A stretch of DNA of 64,000 bases from Pseudoalteromonas rubra. GTDB lineage: Bacteria > Pseudomonadota > Gammaproteobacteria > Enterobacterales > Alteromonadaceae. Location of the stretch: contig NZ_PNCI01000026.1 of assembly GCF_005887095.1 (NCBI RefSeq), positions 1-64,000 of the forward strand. Direction: 5' to 3'. The notes beneath the pieces are model-generated. The model was not told the origin of the DNA. It was given only the letters and a program-made list of their open reading frames with translations, and did not search any database. Within the stretch, counting starts at the first letter, position 1; each line of letters opens with the position of its first letter. Shown one piece after another: positions 43,901 through 45,199 of this stretch. A program made the translations under genes and the position numbers.

Positions 43901-44504
43901 GCCAATCGGCAAGCGTCTCCACGGTTTGACGGTCTATCTGCCGGGCATCATAAAACCACTCAAGGTGCCCGGCAGATGACATGTTTAACAGCACAGTAAA
44001 TGACAGACGTTCAATGTCTGCCTTGGCAGACTCTGTCACATGAAAAACCGGCAACAGCGTATCTGTATTCTCTGCCGGGTCTGTTGGCGCAGGGAGCGCT
44101 GCTGTTGACTGCGCACACACATAGTCGTGCCATTGCTGCACTGTCATCGTGGGGTCAAGATGTAAGTCACATACCTGTTCGGTATTGCTTGCTGAGCTAA
44201 CATCAGCTTTATCTACATATCGCATCCTCGCTGGTGACATCTGGTAATATCTGGCATACACCAGTGCGAAGCAGCTAAACAACATCTGCGCTTTGTCTGT
44301 ATTCAGCCTGGTTGCTGCCTGGGTCACTGTTGCAGCATCTAAGCTGGATTGAGCCAAACTGGTTATTTCCTTAGCCATGCCTGGATTAGCTCTGTCGACA
44401 ATCACTGTATCTCTCCCGGTATTATTATATTTATAAAATTCAGTACATAAGGTCTTGCACTGGTTGTCATGCAAACCAGCGTGACTCTGTGTAACTCTGT
44501 TCAT
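16869..44504 (-). CDS. Giant nine-module non-ribosomal peptide synthetase, 9211 residues
   Basis: Role: cytoplasmic assembly line that activates and condenses nine monomers. Seen: one open frame of 27.6 kb. Domain order is relic C (about 1-240), A-T, then eight C-A-T modules. Carrier-protein serines (all in GGHS) are at 779, 1841, 2883, 3921, 4975, 6029, 7075, 8126 and 9163. Every A domain keeps the TSG[ST]TG loop and the C-terminal catalytic Lys. C-domain cores are HHIAVDD in module 2 and HHxxxDG in modules 3-9. No epimerase, methyltransferase, cyclase or thioesterase domain is present; the protein ends about 48 residues after the last serine in an acidic tail (DEQESGWL). The ATG at 44504 has only a weak AGG upstream. 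Its downstream partners are a type II thioesterase and an exported hydrolase. It is divergent from a second NRPS operon. Domain calls are firm; order of action relative to that operon is inferred. Confidence 0.97.
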   Translation of the reverse strand: MNRVTQSHAGLHDNQCKTLCTEFYKYNNTGRDTVIVDRANPGMAKEITSLAQSSLDAATVTQAATRLNTDKAQMLFSCFALVYARYYQMSPARMRYVDKADVSSASNTEQVCDLHLDPTMTVQQWHDYVCAQSTAALPAPTDPAENTDTLLPVFHVTESAKADIERLSFTVLLNMSSAGHLEWFYDARQIDRQTVETLADWLTFVITEVAVDPNQSLNTLAYYHETLSPPVTQSPKSIVDVIDQLSEHAPRTLAVCDSDEQIDYRTLVTRSCHLAAQLAEQVDSGTRVGVMLPGSVAALVAQLALWRLGATFVPLDPGYPAQRLAHIMTDAGLKCVLTDAANEHKSALDGVKSYRYDVLMAQTHNKVWHPPEIDTSLSAYIIYTSGSTGLPKGVPISYDAFAAHIHAMSEHLALSDQDAVLSFASLNVDTALEQIWVGLCAGAAVHIKGERLWRHQELTDYLLQHQITCTDLPPALVAELLSEQANEMAFWQQTQLHTLVLGGETLNPQIVRRWEELALFSRCRLFNAYGPTEATITSTWHQVTPADLSRVSIPIGKLCGPRIALVVDSEGHEQPPGAVGELLLAGPCLSSGYLNREEENRSKFIQYRGMRWYRSGDLVRQGPGGEFYFLGRADEQVKVRGFRVELGEIDSQLARHDRIRSIAVVDIMRGQSQQLVAFYVAQGESPTGGELSEFAASRLPGHMVPNQFVALSELPLLPNGKVNRRALRDHRLPETVDSEIVAPQSPLQTQLRAIWAQAFELREESLSCTAHFFALGGHSLIGLRILGAISEQLIADLEFQTLLTYPTIVDLANHLELDTASLAKEANPLPAISVQPDAAGGPVVSFAQQQMWLASQHEGLEENGQHSYLVPLTLSLSGPLEIMRLQAALDLWLAHNPILRTRLVMDEDGLLQPQLADTTQLPLQHIELSQLDEAQQSQRIAQVRAELGRGLTPASSLMVNACLISVSEQRHLLCCVFHHIAVDDWSVNLLCQQLSEFYQHAVEPGERAGYGDYARWQKQHWEGSEQAQAMSQYWQTQLESLPALHGIALDKPRSHLSLNEEQSPAAGMVRVVLPQGVGQQLAEFAKRHGTSEFVVLQSIFALVVSLFSREEDVVIGSPMANRQQRATQDMVGYFVNPVAIRSQVNRQHTLEQFIASQHDTIMAAMVHQAFPFSHLVDALNPPRQEHVHPIFQILFNFLGKNPHREHFTLGEVEAQVLTEQDTQAKFDLTLDIWQSMDDQLTTSLYYNSALFDSTTAESILSQFCEALNHWLTESTQPLHQLASVTAQPAREAVLALGKGEERGLGESFVQRLNRLSEQCDGRPALIDDNRSLSYRELAQQAHALAGYLQSNGVEQGDAVAVMMPRCVEYLVAVYACHLCGAAFVPVDTHFPVERVNNIASQAGIHCLLSVSEVDKAPELACEFIDVRVAIAQGVSCQPVINHPQDTAYMLFTSGSTGTPKGVIVTQRNLSYFLTTNDTDTFSAHDPRNVRWGWRLAFVFDGSMLGLGAVAAGATVVLADEATCQDPERYAEFCRQHQLTHCCVTPSFCELFIEQWPDVAQMPNLGMGGESISPSLWARLNEIAAQTGLSIINYYGPTEITVHATCCDISTSALPSIGRVASNAQIYLVDDCGALLPRGAIGEIWVAGSGVTSGYLGQPALTAEKFIENPFGPGLVYKTGDLGRWNTQGQLTFQGRADTQLKLRGYRIEPGEVESVIAQHEVVQQAFVTAHRQQLVAYVAVGDVAEGAHAELQRALQVNLNAQLPAYMVPTHFVFIPQLPLTLNGKVNKKALPLPQASGADEYVAPGDVTEVKLCEMWAEVLTLDASQISVHSNFFTLGGHSLLATKLISMIKKVFGYPLTMTQLFANPNIAALASLLPAPQAADSAVRSEIQFDPNADVVLSFAQQQMWLACEMSDNQAGYLLPLHLALHGSVDAARLDTALVSLLTRHTVLRTSIERTGEGIAARVNPVPDRVLSQVDLREYNTAQQQEAIAKVAEQVVTTLTPASNLMLHAVLFTLGTEQYELRLWCHHIAADGWSVELLGNELSALYIDPKAQHDVTLQYSDFARWQREHFAEQDVLPSLREYWQTQLTDLPSLHSLPIDGAPEGALHTAHTCRVTLDEKQNQQLKAFSGAHDVTSFVTLQSAFALLLAQFGAEQDVVMGTPMANRRHEETQSLIGYFVNSVVLRSAVDWTDSFSTMLVRQKAMILDAYEHQELPFEQLVELLQPQRVHGRHPLFQIMFNYLSSDERLTSFALPGVRVSTLPPEQSAAKFDLSLNIIERDSGALSIEVDYATSLFSEAMINSMLSQFVHIISVCCAAPSEPLNALDLLAPEQVTVVREQLGHGSEQTVQSVLMPQRLSDLAAARPAHIAVHDAHAQLSYAELDHQARQYAAGLQQLGVKPGDTLALLLPKDVHLVALLQAIHLCGGVYIPLDESYPTERIDNICQQADVRFIISCESLQTLYRGERVVHQLKTLSADHNRYQSVDVCAQDTAYILFTSGSTGEPKGVQVSHGNLAHFIGVMQDTVLSGRDVRDVCWGWRAPLVFDASVVGLAALALGGQLWMCDRETSRDPVKYAAFVQQQGINLTFATPSFAQLMLDAWPQDKPIPDLVLGGEALEQPLWSQLVTLREQEHRAYNVYGPTETTVYVTCTEVTGDTTHLGQTVASTQLYVLDAYQRLQPFGAKGELYIAGSGVSLGYLNRDQQTRDSFLNNPFGAGKLYRSGDLVRWDEARRLAYMGRADDQIKLRGLRIELGEITRLMSNSGLVKQACVQVVEQHLVAYFTASETAAGNLTRQLTQHLSEKLPDYMVPSQCILLDEMPLTVNGKVDKRRLPAPNIVEQAYQGPANETEQQLVELWGQVLGRKADEISTTANFFALGGHSLLAAKLITLINGAFGGDWSLASVFKYASVQAQAGMVAQHTQITHSIEIERSERDEPVLSMAQRQMWLACEMSDDQAGYYIPLYLRFETCPDPERLDRALCALLEHNPVLRTSVVQQDNELTAKLNAQPDSLLTFDDLSDCETEQRDTALANSFAQLHEGLTPQSPLMLRAKLITLGAQEYVLALCIHHIAADGWSMGLILEQLDHFYRTGHADESDLPLYHDYARWQQARFDDPANMDKLANYWQQQLADLPLHHELALDKPRPVDASYRAQTLSTRIPMEQVSAIRQFAQQQQTTPFVVLQSAFSWVLSLFSGEQDIVMGTPMANRQQAGCEQMIGYFVNSVVLRAQVSPQLSFSELVKAQNSTFLSAYEHQAYPFETLVETLNPERVAHLHPLFQIMFSYLTAEHSAAISLGELGCETLEEPNSFAKFDLTLNATEQQNGDILLEIDFSTDIFEAATAQALLTCLSDGLSNLLAHSSTPFESLSALVDDTQRRAIEALGKGASCQYEADLRTMLEARVAQTPEHIVIEEGELTLTYSQLQTRAKQLAGYLQSLGVQPGDNLGLLLPRSADALVAIYATQLCGATFVPLALDYPRARVEKIAEQAQIRLLLVQHPDTGQAFEGIAEIVSLQTIPSGCDYRVPERYAQMAYLLFTSGSTGEPKGVCISQQNLAHLLTSWTQRTFATADMATVRWGWRAPFVFDASMFGLAIVAFGGCLVIADHETGRDPYAFMQFCQTHDINYSFATPSFAEQMLECHEQPMPSLMLGGEALNRKLWCQLSEYSEQHGRVFFNAYGPTETTVEVTQTEVTGAHPHLGGPIANTQLYVLDAQQRCVPVGAKGELYIDGAGVAEGYLNNPAQSEKAFINNPFGSGSLYRSGDLVRWDHDGNLEFFGRIDQQVKLRGFRIELGEIETVLSRSDAVAQVVLTVQGSHLVAYFVSAGALSEQDITARLRALAQQALPDYMQPSYYVQIEQVPYAVSGKINLRALPAISVEQAHYEAPATYLESQLQTLWAEILALDVGQISVEANFFALGGHSLAASKLVARVKQTQPCTLNVSDVFKMPTIRALARALTSQRQLPQDQPLVKTQRPERLPLSDAQQRLWLVDQMEGRSAQYNMPFAFDYHGVLDLTTLTQALTALVERHEVLRTCLRRDELGPYQYIQEVSAFEPQVLDASDYSTEEFAGLLEQLAVTPFDLEQDVLLRAHVFIRGDDHYTLLLNFHHVAMDGSGMEIFIAELDALYSHRGDSERLKPLALQYADYALWEHQGRHPENLAAQRTYWHQQLAQLPPVHELPLDKPRPQEMTHSGQVVFNQLSEQCSETLKAYCERQGVSTFMAMHGLLSALLSKFSGSRDIVIGTPVANREQLETQRMLGFFANTLVLRMDTDLSMSFAQLLAQSRDTALAAFDNQSVSFETLVADLQEARHNRYNPLFQILLVVQSQHNSAWLLDGVELREHPVNFDQSKFDLTLSVVEQAGQIRLDWEYNSDLFHRATIESLAQAFVALCEQALATPDAQLLSLPLNAEDTCDAADVTHLPQSVADVLQLSAQTQPDALALESSEVQLTYGEFVAQSSQLARLLTQHGVRQHQVVALTYARTPASYLAIAALLQLGAAYLPLDPKLPEQRLRYILQQSGVEHVIDTRGDASIAELIDTLELNCLALTWPALQSQLKGLDDSVYHSEEPIQGDDAAYVIYTSGTTGEPKGVVQTHRTLCHLAVAQQSTHGLTDAKRTLQFTPLTFDVSVQELITSWFTLSPLVLMNEEEKDNLAQLPQLLSARKIERLFCPPAVLQILAEEVLGNDYDAVPDEIIVAGEALYISEAIAALFTRYPSKLWNHYGPTETHVACAEFVDDFSQPGFAFIGLPVGQCGLHVLDPYGQPVPRGAIGELHVSGAQVALGYLGRDELTAERFYTHASGQPCYNTGDRVRFNGNGKLEYLGRSDDQVKIRGFRVELTEIDLALQQCKGVTQARCFTFTDSQGQQQLAAAVVSESGEANEALQSTLVQTLGTQLPAYMVPERYAFVASLPLTRNGKLDKARVLEQLQSSVAMNEVIVPASTPTETFLVTVWAELLKLREAQISIDSNFFKLGGHSLLATRLLIAIEKAFSLQLPLKVIFSHSTINKLAALIDDSQATEQHLKLTAATDEGQWCALSFAQERLWFMQQLNPDATSYHMPAAYVFKGELDVAAMEQALNWLVARQASLRTQFRVFADEGEQQVVRQRSLNPAQSSFTLTQCALSDTETEAHFNAFNARPFDLPAGEVIRAELCKVAEQHHILMICMHHIATDGGSFAIFEQELFSAYNAHRAQTPLEVAELDLQYRDFAAWQRAPENLAALEHSEQYWQTQLQGLPTVHSIPLDKPRDSTRSFKGGFHHHQLDGGLSAQIDALSANEQASSFMLLHSVFAALLARWSNETDIVVGTPVSNRNDAALQNVIGLFLNSVVLRLDLSDSPSLTNLLQQAKTHHLSAHEHANLPFERLVEVLNPERNLQHAPLFQVMINFDGHDQPELALDGLDVSGLALGEFDNKYDLTLYLSRREQGYELTWAYDARLFKASTISMIAAEFEHLLALGCSNPEQPLLSHAWSDNAVLPQPLALPSQSDTILTQWQQVVAMCADKPALISGEHRLTYQQLDAQATQVANFLSTLGVERGDRVAVCMARALPRIVAIMAVIKLGAIYVPVSTELPQQRCEFMIDEVGCKWVLSNAGSEVLHWQVEAQICALDDSETASAIVAQPTTPSYQVSLTPNDGAHIIFTSGSTGNPKGVLGTHGATLNRVNWMAQDYPYQDDEQACHITSMAFIRAVWELFTPLLQGVTLHLIDRELVKQVPQLLQVLSEQGITRIVTAPSLLNIANEYMAQTGFRLPALNYWFVSGEPLATALARQVLPTLGDTQLVNLYGSTEVMSDVTHYVVTDTSLTDTLYAPIGAAIANTQVVLLDANHNPVPQGAVGEIVITGHGLATGYFNRPEQTAGAFIETPIGRAYATGDLGRVDEAGRLHCLGRKDYQIKIRGYRIEIGEIEAQLARHSDVQNAIVIYVPEQQSLQAYLLTQVPACQQSALLQAIKTQLAQTLPDYMLPDAFMCVSSFAYRPNGKVDRSRLPAFDVAVKDEYVAPATPTEQRLQAVWQRLLDKESISTEANFFHLGGHSLLATRLVTAIIAEFNVELAVKSVFSANTIAKQALLIDSSEQLSVGAQLSVQARPAEGAPLSYAQQRMWFINQLEGNSGNYNIPMVYAIRGEVDVSLMEQAFAQLLTRHEVLRSQFVNHDGEARQIAHDGSHFTLDYRDLSVLPDAQKQQQLALATTQAATLAIELSCDPMLHVTLIKEQECCFKLLLTVHHIVADGWSMGLITNEFIRLYEALVEGREAVLPTLSVQYADFAMWQRSWLQGAQLEQQVGFWQQALAGIPAVHELPTDQPRPAKQSYRGAWHESQLSHAQLAQLQSLAQQTDSTLYMVLQSMFSVLLHKLSHQDDIVLGTPVANRRREELVDLVGFFVNTLVMRTQFEAQDGFMDVLARSKAYMLEAQTHQDVPFEALVESLAPERSLAYSPLFQIMFVLHNNQAVELDNSAFEIDIERSKAALAKFDLTLTAMENESGLGLSWEYNTDLFSAQRIARFDAALHRLIDMLLDTPQQRIADISLATPAQGQLTTEALEVTSQSQVIPLFTAAAEQYAQHSALSFQGTNLTYHQLAERVEHLSGALFEQGVEPGSEVIVMVPRGVNAVLAMLAVWRLGAVYMPVDSQWPQARIDTICHDNEVTFALISNNTPSAQHPDVARVLEIEALMTCTVAASAPHWQGEADDAAYVIHTSGSTGKPKGVVVPHRTLANLLAFQRRDNSVLSAPAKTLQFASLNFDVSVQEICTALTTGAELVVVDQHTRTDMAALLDVIATQQVARIFVPFAVLQVMCSEALASGVSLDALREIVTAGEQLQISADITRFFNQYPNCTLINHYGPSETHVVTEYVLRGDPAQWPQLPPIGQLLPGNEARLLDKHLQPVLPGCVGELFISGVNVALGYLNNPVLTNERFVEMAEGKRWYRTGDLVQLDEQGQLRYVGRSDTQVKLRGFRIELGEIETLLNQYPGVIEALVTVHQQSRLIAYYVSDKPCDEALKAALQDALPDYMCPELYYHLERLPLTDNGKVDRRALPQPDAQQQAQYTPPQTPTEQTLAQIWQQLLSVEQVGKGDNFFTLGGHSLLAMRLVTQVKQSFAIEFGVKQVFETPTLNSMALAIDAAAHSELGQINAVSNSDGCYPLSYAQSRLWFIDQLEQGSSNYNVPANYRLRGALKVSALQAAFAALSDRHHILRTVYEQGTDGPVQRITQRQAQLTLRDLSGLSDPQQALDTALRELSATCFNLAADLPVQAVLYKVATQEYVLALVIHHIAVDGWSFAVIERELFAHYEQLCAKQMPDAEPLAIQYKDFAQWQHQDAQQQALSRSEQYWKESLNGAPKLHSLPLDKPRPQVQSFNGARFITELDSDVSAMLNTLALDQGCSLFMVLESLFAALLARYSGTDDIMIGTPVAGRERPEIEPLVGFFVNTVVLRNRLALSQGFVENLRGTSTMILDAFEHQAMPFERLVEVLQPERSLSHSPLFQILFALQNNEFDELQVADLAVEPMGYDRDTSKFDLKLSTIEQPEGGVVLAWEYNLDLFSEQSIKRMARSFATLARAVVNQPHTPLAQLDMIDPLAHEELAAWNDTRHQFTEQVPFHDWFSAQAKATPNAIAIRQGAAQIDYQQLDALVNQWAHLLIAQGVKPGDVVALSLDKSITLIACMLAVLKAGGAYLPVDPEYPQSRIDYLVADSGAVCVITSHSDSDKFSALATRCLVDCPHWQAQLSTCETVAPDVAVSSLMPAYVIYTSGSTGQPKGVMISHANIANYLAQALDTYFVSELEGSVLMSSVSFDGTIPNIYLPLLRGKTVHIADNDNLYLSAAQILTGSDVPLYIKVTPTQIEVLLSQLSAPVAQPHTLMMGGEEFTVQTYERIRALLPEARIYNHYGPTETTIGCTFNFVAEPPQGAAIALGKPIHNTRLYVLDEQQALAPVGAVGELYIAGEGVTLGYLGAAAEQTESRYLPEYGNPGGRMYRTGDQVRWLNDGTILYFGRNDGQVKLNGYRIETAEIESCLQRLDGVEQSCVVIRQDAQQQAILVAYYCASQTLDSQTLQTQLSALLPEYMVPKAWMQLDALPLNMSGKVDRKALPQPSWQSEVAYRSPETPLQQQLARIWQSLLGQAQVGLDDSFFALGGHSLLAIQLVSRIRDELTLEVPVRTIFEAPKLAQFCERLSAMSAVSGMTEIQVLADNSPSVVSYAQQRLLFIAKSNPESGLYNMPYPYDISGPLDLTIFKAALDLIVTRQHSLRTRFVLGETLLQYCTEHTQVVLELAELEGDTQSIADWVNETSTRAFDLQGDSLFRVHVATLGAERHMVNFVFHHVICDGWSIGRFWQELSYLYTTLVRGEQPQLPELKVQYRDYAAWQRGWFSGEMLEQQSDYWQQQLQDIPAVHSLPLDFARPKTQSHRGHFIGTELDQQTLTGLKALTQRHGATLFMTLQTAFAALLSSWSNETDIVMGTVVANRTQRDVEALIGFFVNTLVLRNRFDDNPSFEQALRDSKQMHLDAQSHQDMPFELLVEQLQPERSTAYHPLFQVLFVLQNNQSADYGLDQLVVEDYQRSAESDVKFDLSLTAHESDTGLYFTWGYCRDLFAQQSIEIAAEAFNRLLKGIVDAPQLALSQHTLSDEPIAEAICHSSQGPQSIAAAIRAFALEDAAHTAVFYAQEQLSYGALIEQADALMQRLAAQGVSHGDKVAVMFDRSLELVVAQLAIMQLGAAYVPLDPNAPMDRLSYIVDNAQCCMLLKASHFEVELPCPAYTAAQLPEAHGPAVSVVENHPDDLAYIIYTSGTTGRPKGVKISQGSIFSMLTQLEFCPFNRDTRVLQLLSLAFDAAVFDIWGPLVHGGAVVFYPGRHVEIDKLEQVVKQSGANTALITPALFEPWCEQLTGTCGFSHLLIGGDVFPTQSVQRLFELDPEVEVYNVYGPTENSVLSSYYPVPRTLQLSDDIPIGLSLGGTQYTIRNAQGQRLPSGFVGELCWHGPSVGIGYQNNPEATAAAFITDPQSQQRYYRSGDMARIGMDGMCYFKGRKDHQVKLRGFRIELQEIEQQFELQPAVRQAAVLVNKTDFAVPTLCAYVCLAQGEDETQLGDIWQQVRTGLPGYMVPGHYALVTEMPVNLNGKRDDKALQALTLSECTVDNYVAPETDTEQQLAELWSQMLRLEQISIRSNFFELGGHSLLAMQLISKINDAFELELNVADLFELGDIESMAEEIDMMLDEQESGWL
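19992..23144 (-). other. NRPS-1 module 8: C-A-T, predicted aspartate-like
   Basis: The C core is HHIAVDG. Pocket residues D-G-P-K-M-G-H-I-G keep K, G, H, I, G of the aspartate code D-L-T-K-V-G-H-I-G, but have Gly and Pro in place of Leu and Thr, so a modified or larger acidic residue is possible. Confidence 0.8.
23145..26282 (-). other. NRPS-1 module 7: C-A-T, predicted proline
   Basis: The C core is HHIVADG. Pocket residues D-V-Q-F(or I)-V-A-H-V-V match the proline pattern. The third position before the conserved Pro is uncertain because of a one-residue alignment choice. Confidence 0.83.
26283..29444 (-). other. NRPS-1 module 6: C-A-T with non-alpha-amino-acid pocket
   Basis: The C core is HHIATDG. 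The usual FD-x-S motif reads FIRAVW, so Asp235, which holds the alpha-amino group, is absent. Pocket residues I-R-W-V-F-S-L-S-D share W, V, S, L and the final D with the beta-alanine code V-D-W-V-I-S-L-A-D, but carry Arg where that code has Asp. The core also reads YGSTE instead of YGPTE. The substrate is probably not an ordinary alpha-amino acid. Confidence 0.8.
29445..32606 (-). other. NRPS-1 module 5: C-A-T, predicted proline
   Basis: The C core is HHVAMDG. Pocket residues D-V-Q-F-I-A-H-V-A differ little from the textbook proline code D-V-Q-L-I-A-H-V-V. The core reads TSGTTG. Proline or a close analogue is expected. Confidence 0.85.
32607..35720 (-). other. NRPS-1 module 4: C-A-T
   Basis: The C core is HHIAADG. 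Pocket residues are D-A-F-F-M-G-A-V-E; no known match, with a Glu at the last variable position. WGWR subgroup. Confidence 0.8.
35721..38846 (-). other. NRPS-1 module 3: C-A-T
   Basis: The C core is HHIAADG. Pocket residues are D-A-V-F-V-G-V-V-Y; the G-V-V-Y end recalls some isoleucine codes, so an aliphatic residue is possible. WGWR subgroup. Confidence 0.8.
38847..42032 (-). other. NRPS-1 module 2: C-A-T
   Basis: The C core is HHIAVDD (final Gly replaced by Asp). Pocket residues are D-G-L-C-G-G-Y-V-H, with no known match. It belongs to a distinctive A-domain subgroup with WGWR about six to nine residues before the FD motif, shared with modules 3 and 4. Confidence 0.8.
42033..44504 (-). other. 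NRPS-1 module 1: relic C, A, T
   Basis: Residues about 1-240 match only the C-terminal half of a condensation domain (LPVFHVTES for the usual PLFQ block, then a LEWFYD...-type floor strand) and lack the HHxxxDG half. The A domain reads D-T-E-D-V-G-A-I-T at the nine pocket positions. The Glu and Asp in the pocket suggest a basic or amine-bearing side chain, but I cannot match a known code. The module probably starts the chain. Confidence 0.8.
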
Positions 44505-44777
44505 GTTGCCTGTGATTGGCTAAACCATTGTTGCAATAAGCGTCATATCTCTTGCCACACGATGCGCGCAACAACCTGAAACAAGATGCCTGACTCGGTG
44601 TTCCGGCACAGCAGTATGAGATGCCAGACACCCTCATAATGACCCAACTATTACTCGTTATTCGCAGAGCAAAGTTAGTGGTCGCTTAATCAACGACATA
44701 CTCAATGCGAAGTTTTATTACCATGACAAGGACTCACACAAATACACCGAGTCACCCACGAGTTCTTTTTATGTGCA

Positions 44778-44790
44778 CTCAAAATTTGAG
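44778..44790. repeat. Palindrome CTCAAAATTTGAG in the NRPS divergent promoter
   Basis: Perfect 6-bp arms around one base. It is a candidate operator by position; AT-rich sequence can produce such dyads by chance. Confidence 0.35.
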
Positions 44791-45075
44791 CAAAATACAC
44801 GAGGGCACATGTAACAAAGCAGCGAACTCAGATGTTATGAGTTTTGCGCAACACAGTTCATAAATCGCACAAAAAGTTCACTTTTCATCCCAATTTACAC
44901 AATAAAATAAAACTCACAATTTCAATACTTAAAATTAACCACAGCAACACAAAACAGTTTGTAAGTGCATACAAACAAACATGAATTAATTAATTTGCAA
45001 GCACCAAAAGCCACTTAATACCTAATAAACACACAAGATGAGCACAAATCAAACTAAATTTGATTTTTTTTAATC

Positions 45076-45107
45076 TTGACAATTTCCAAGCCTTAGGTAC
45101 TCTAAAT
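45076..45107 (+). promoter_or_regulatory. Possible sigma-70 promoter of the plus-strand NRPS operon
   Basis: TTGACA at 45076-45081 is a perfect -35. The best -10 candidate within the right distance is poor (TACTCT or TCTAAAT near 45098-45107). It is about 90 bases before the first start codon. Confidence 0.25.
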
Positions 45108-45199
45108 CCAAATTGCAATAAAATGAAAACAACACCTTTAATTGCTGTAACAAAAACAACAAACAAAAATAACCAATTCTCTATATCCAAGGAGGCAAC

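Larger units (their letters stand above)
44505..45199. promoter_or_regulatory. AT-rich divergent promoter region of the two NRPS units
   Basis: About 695 bases separate the two divergent NRPS starts; no supported gene lies within. Base composition becomes clearly AT-rich from about 44690 onward, unlike the flanking coding sequence. It contains a perfect dyad CTCAAA-A-TTTGAG at 44778-44790, bracketed by ATGTGC (44771-44776) and GCACAT (44805-44810). A consensus -35 TTGACA lies at 45076-45081 toward the plus-strand operon. Both transcripts must start here, so shared control is likely; no regulator gene of the cluster is in the window. Confidence 0.6.

Noticed and set aside
17000..44000. Many plus-strand ORFs of 60-210 residues inside the giant gene
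   Set aside because: All are antisense shadows of a single high-quality frame with intact NRPS motifs; none has supporting ribosome-binding sites or recognisable domains.
44990..45190. 66-residue hydrophobic minus-strand ORF in the NRPS divergent promoter
   Set aside because: It starts with TTG, has no ribosome-binding site on that strand, and its hydrophobicity follows from AT-rich sequence read on the T-rich strand.
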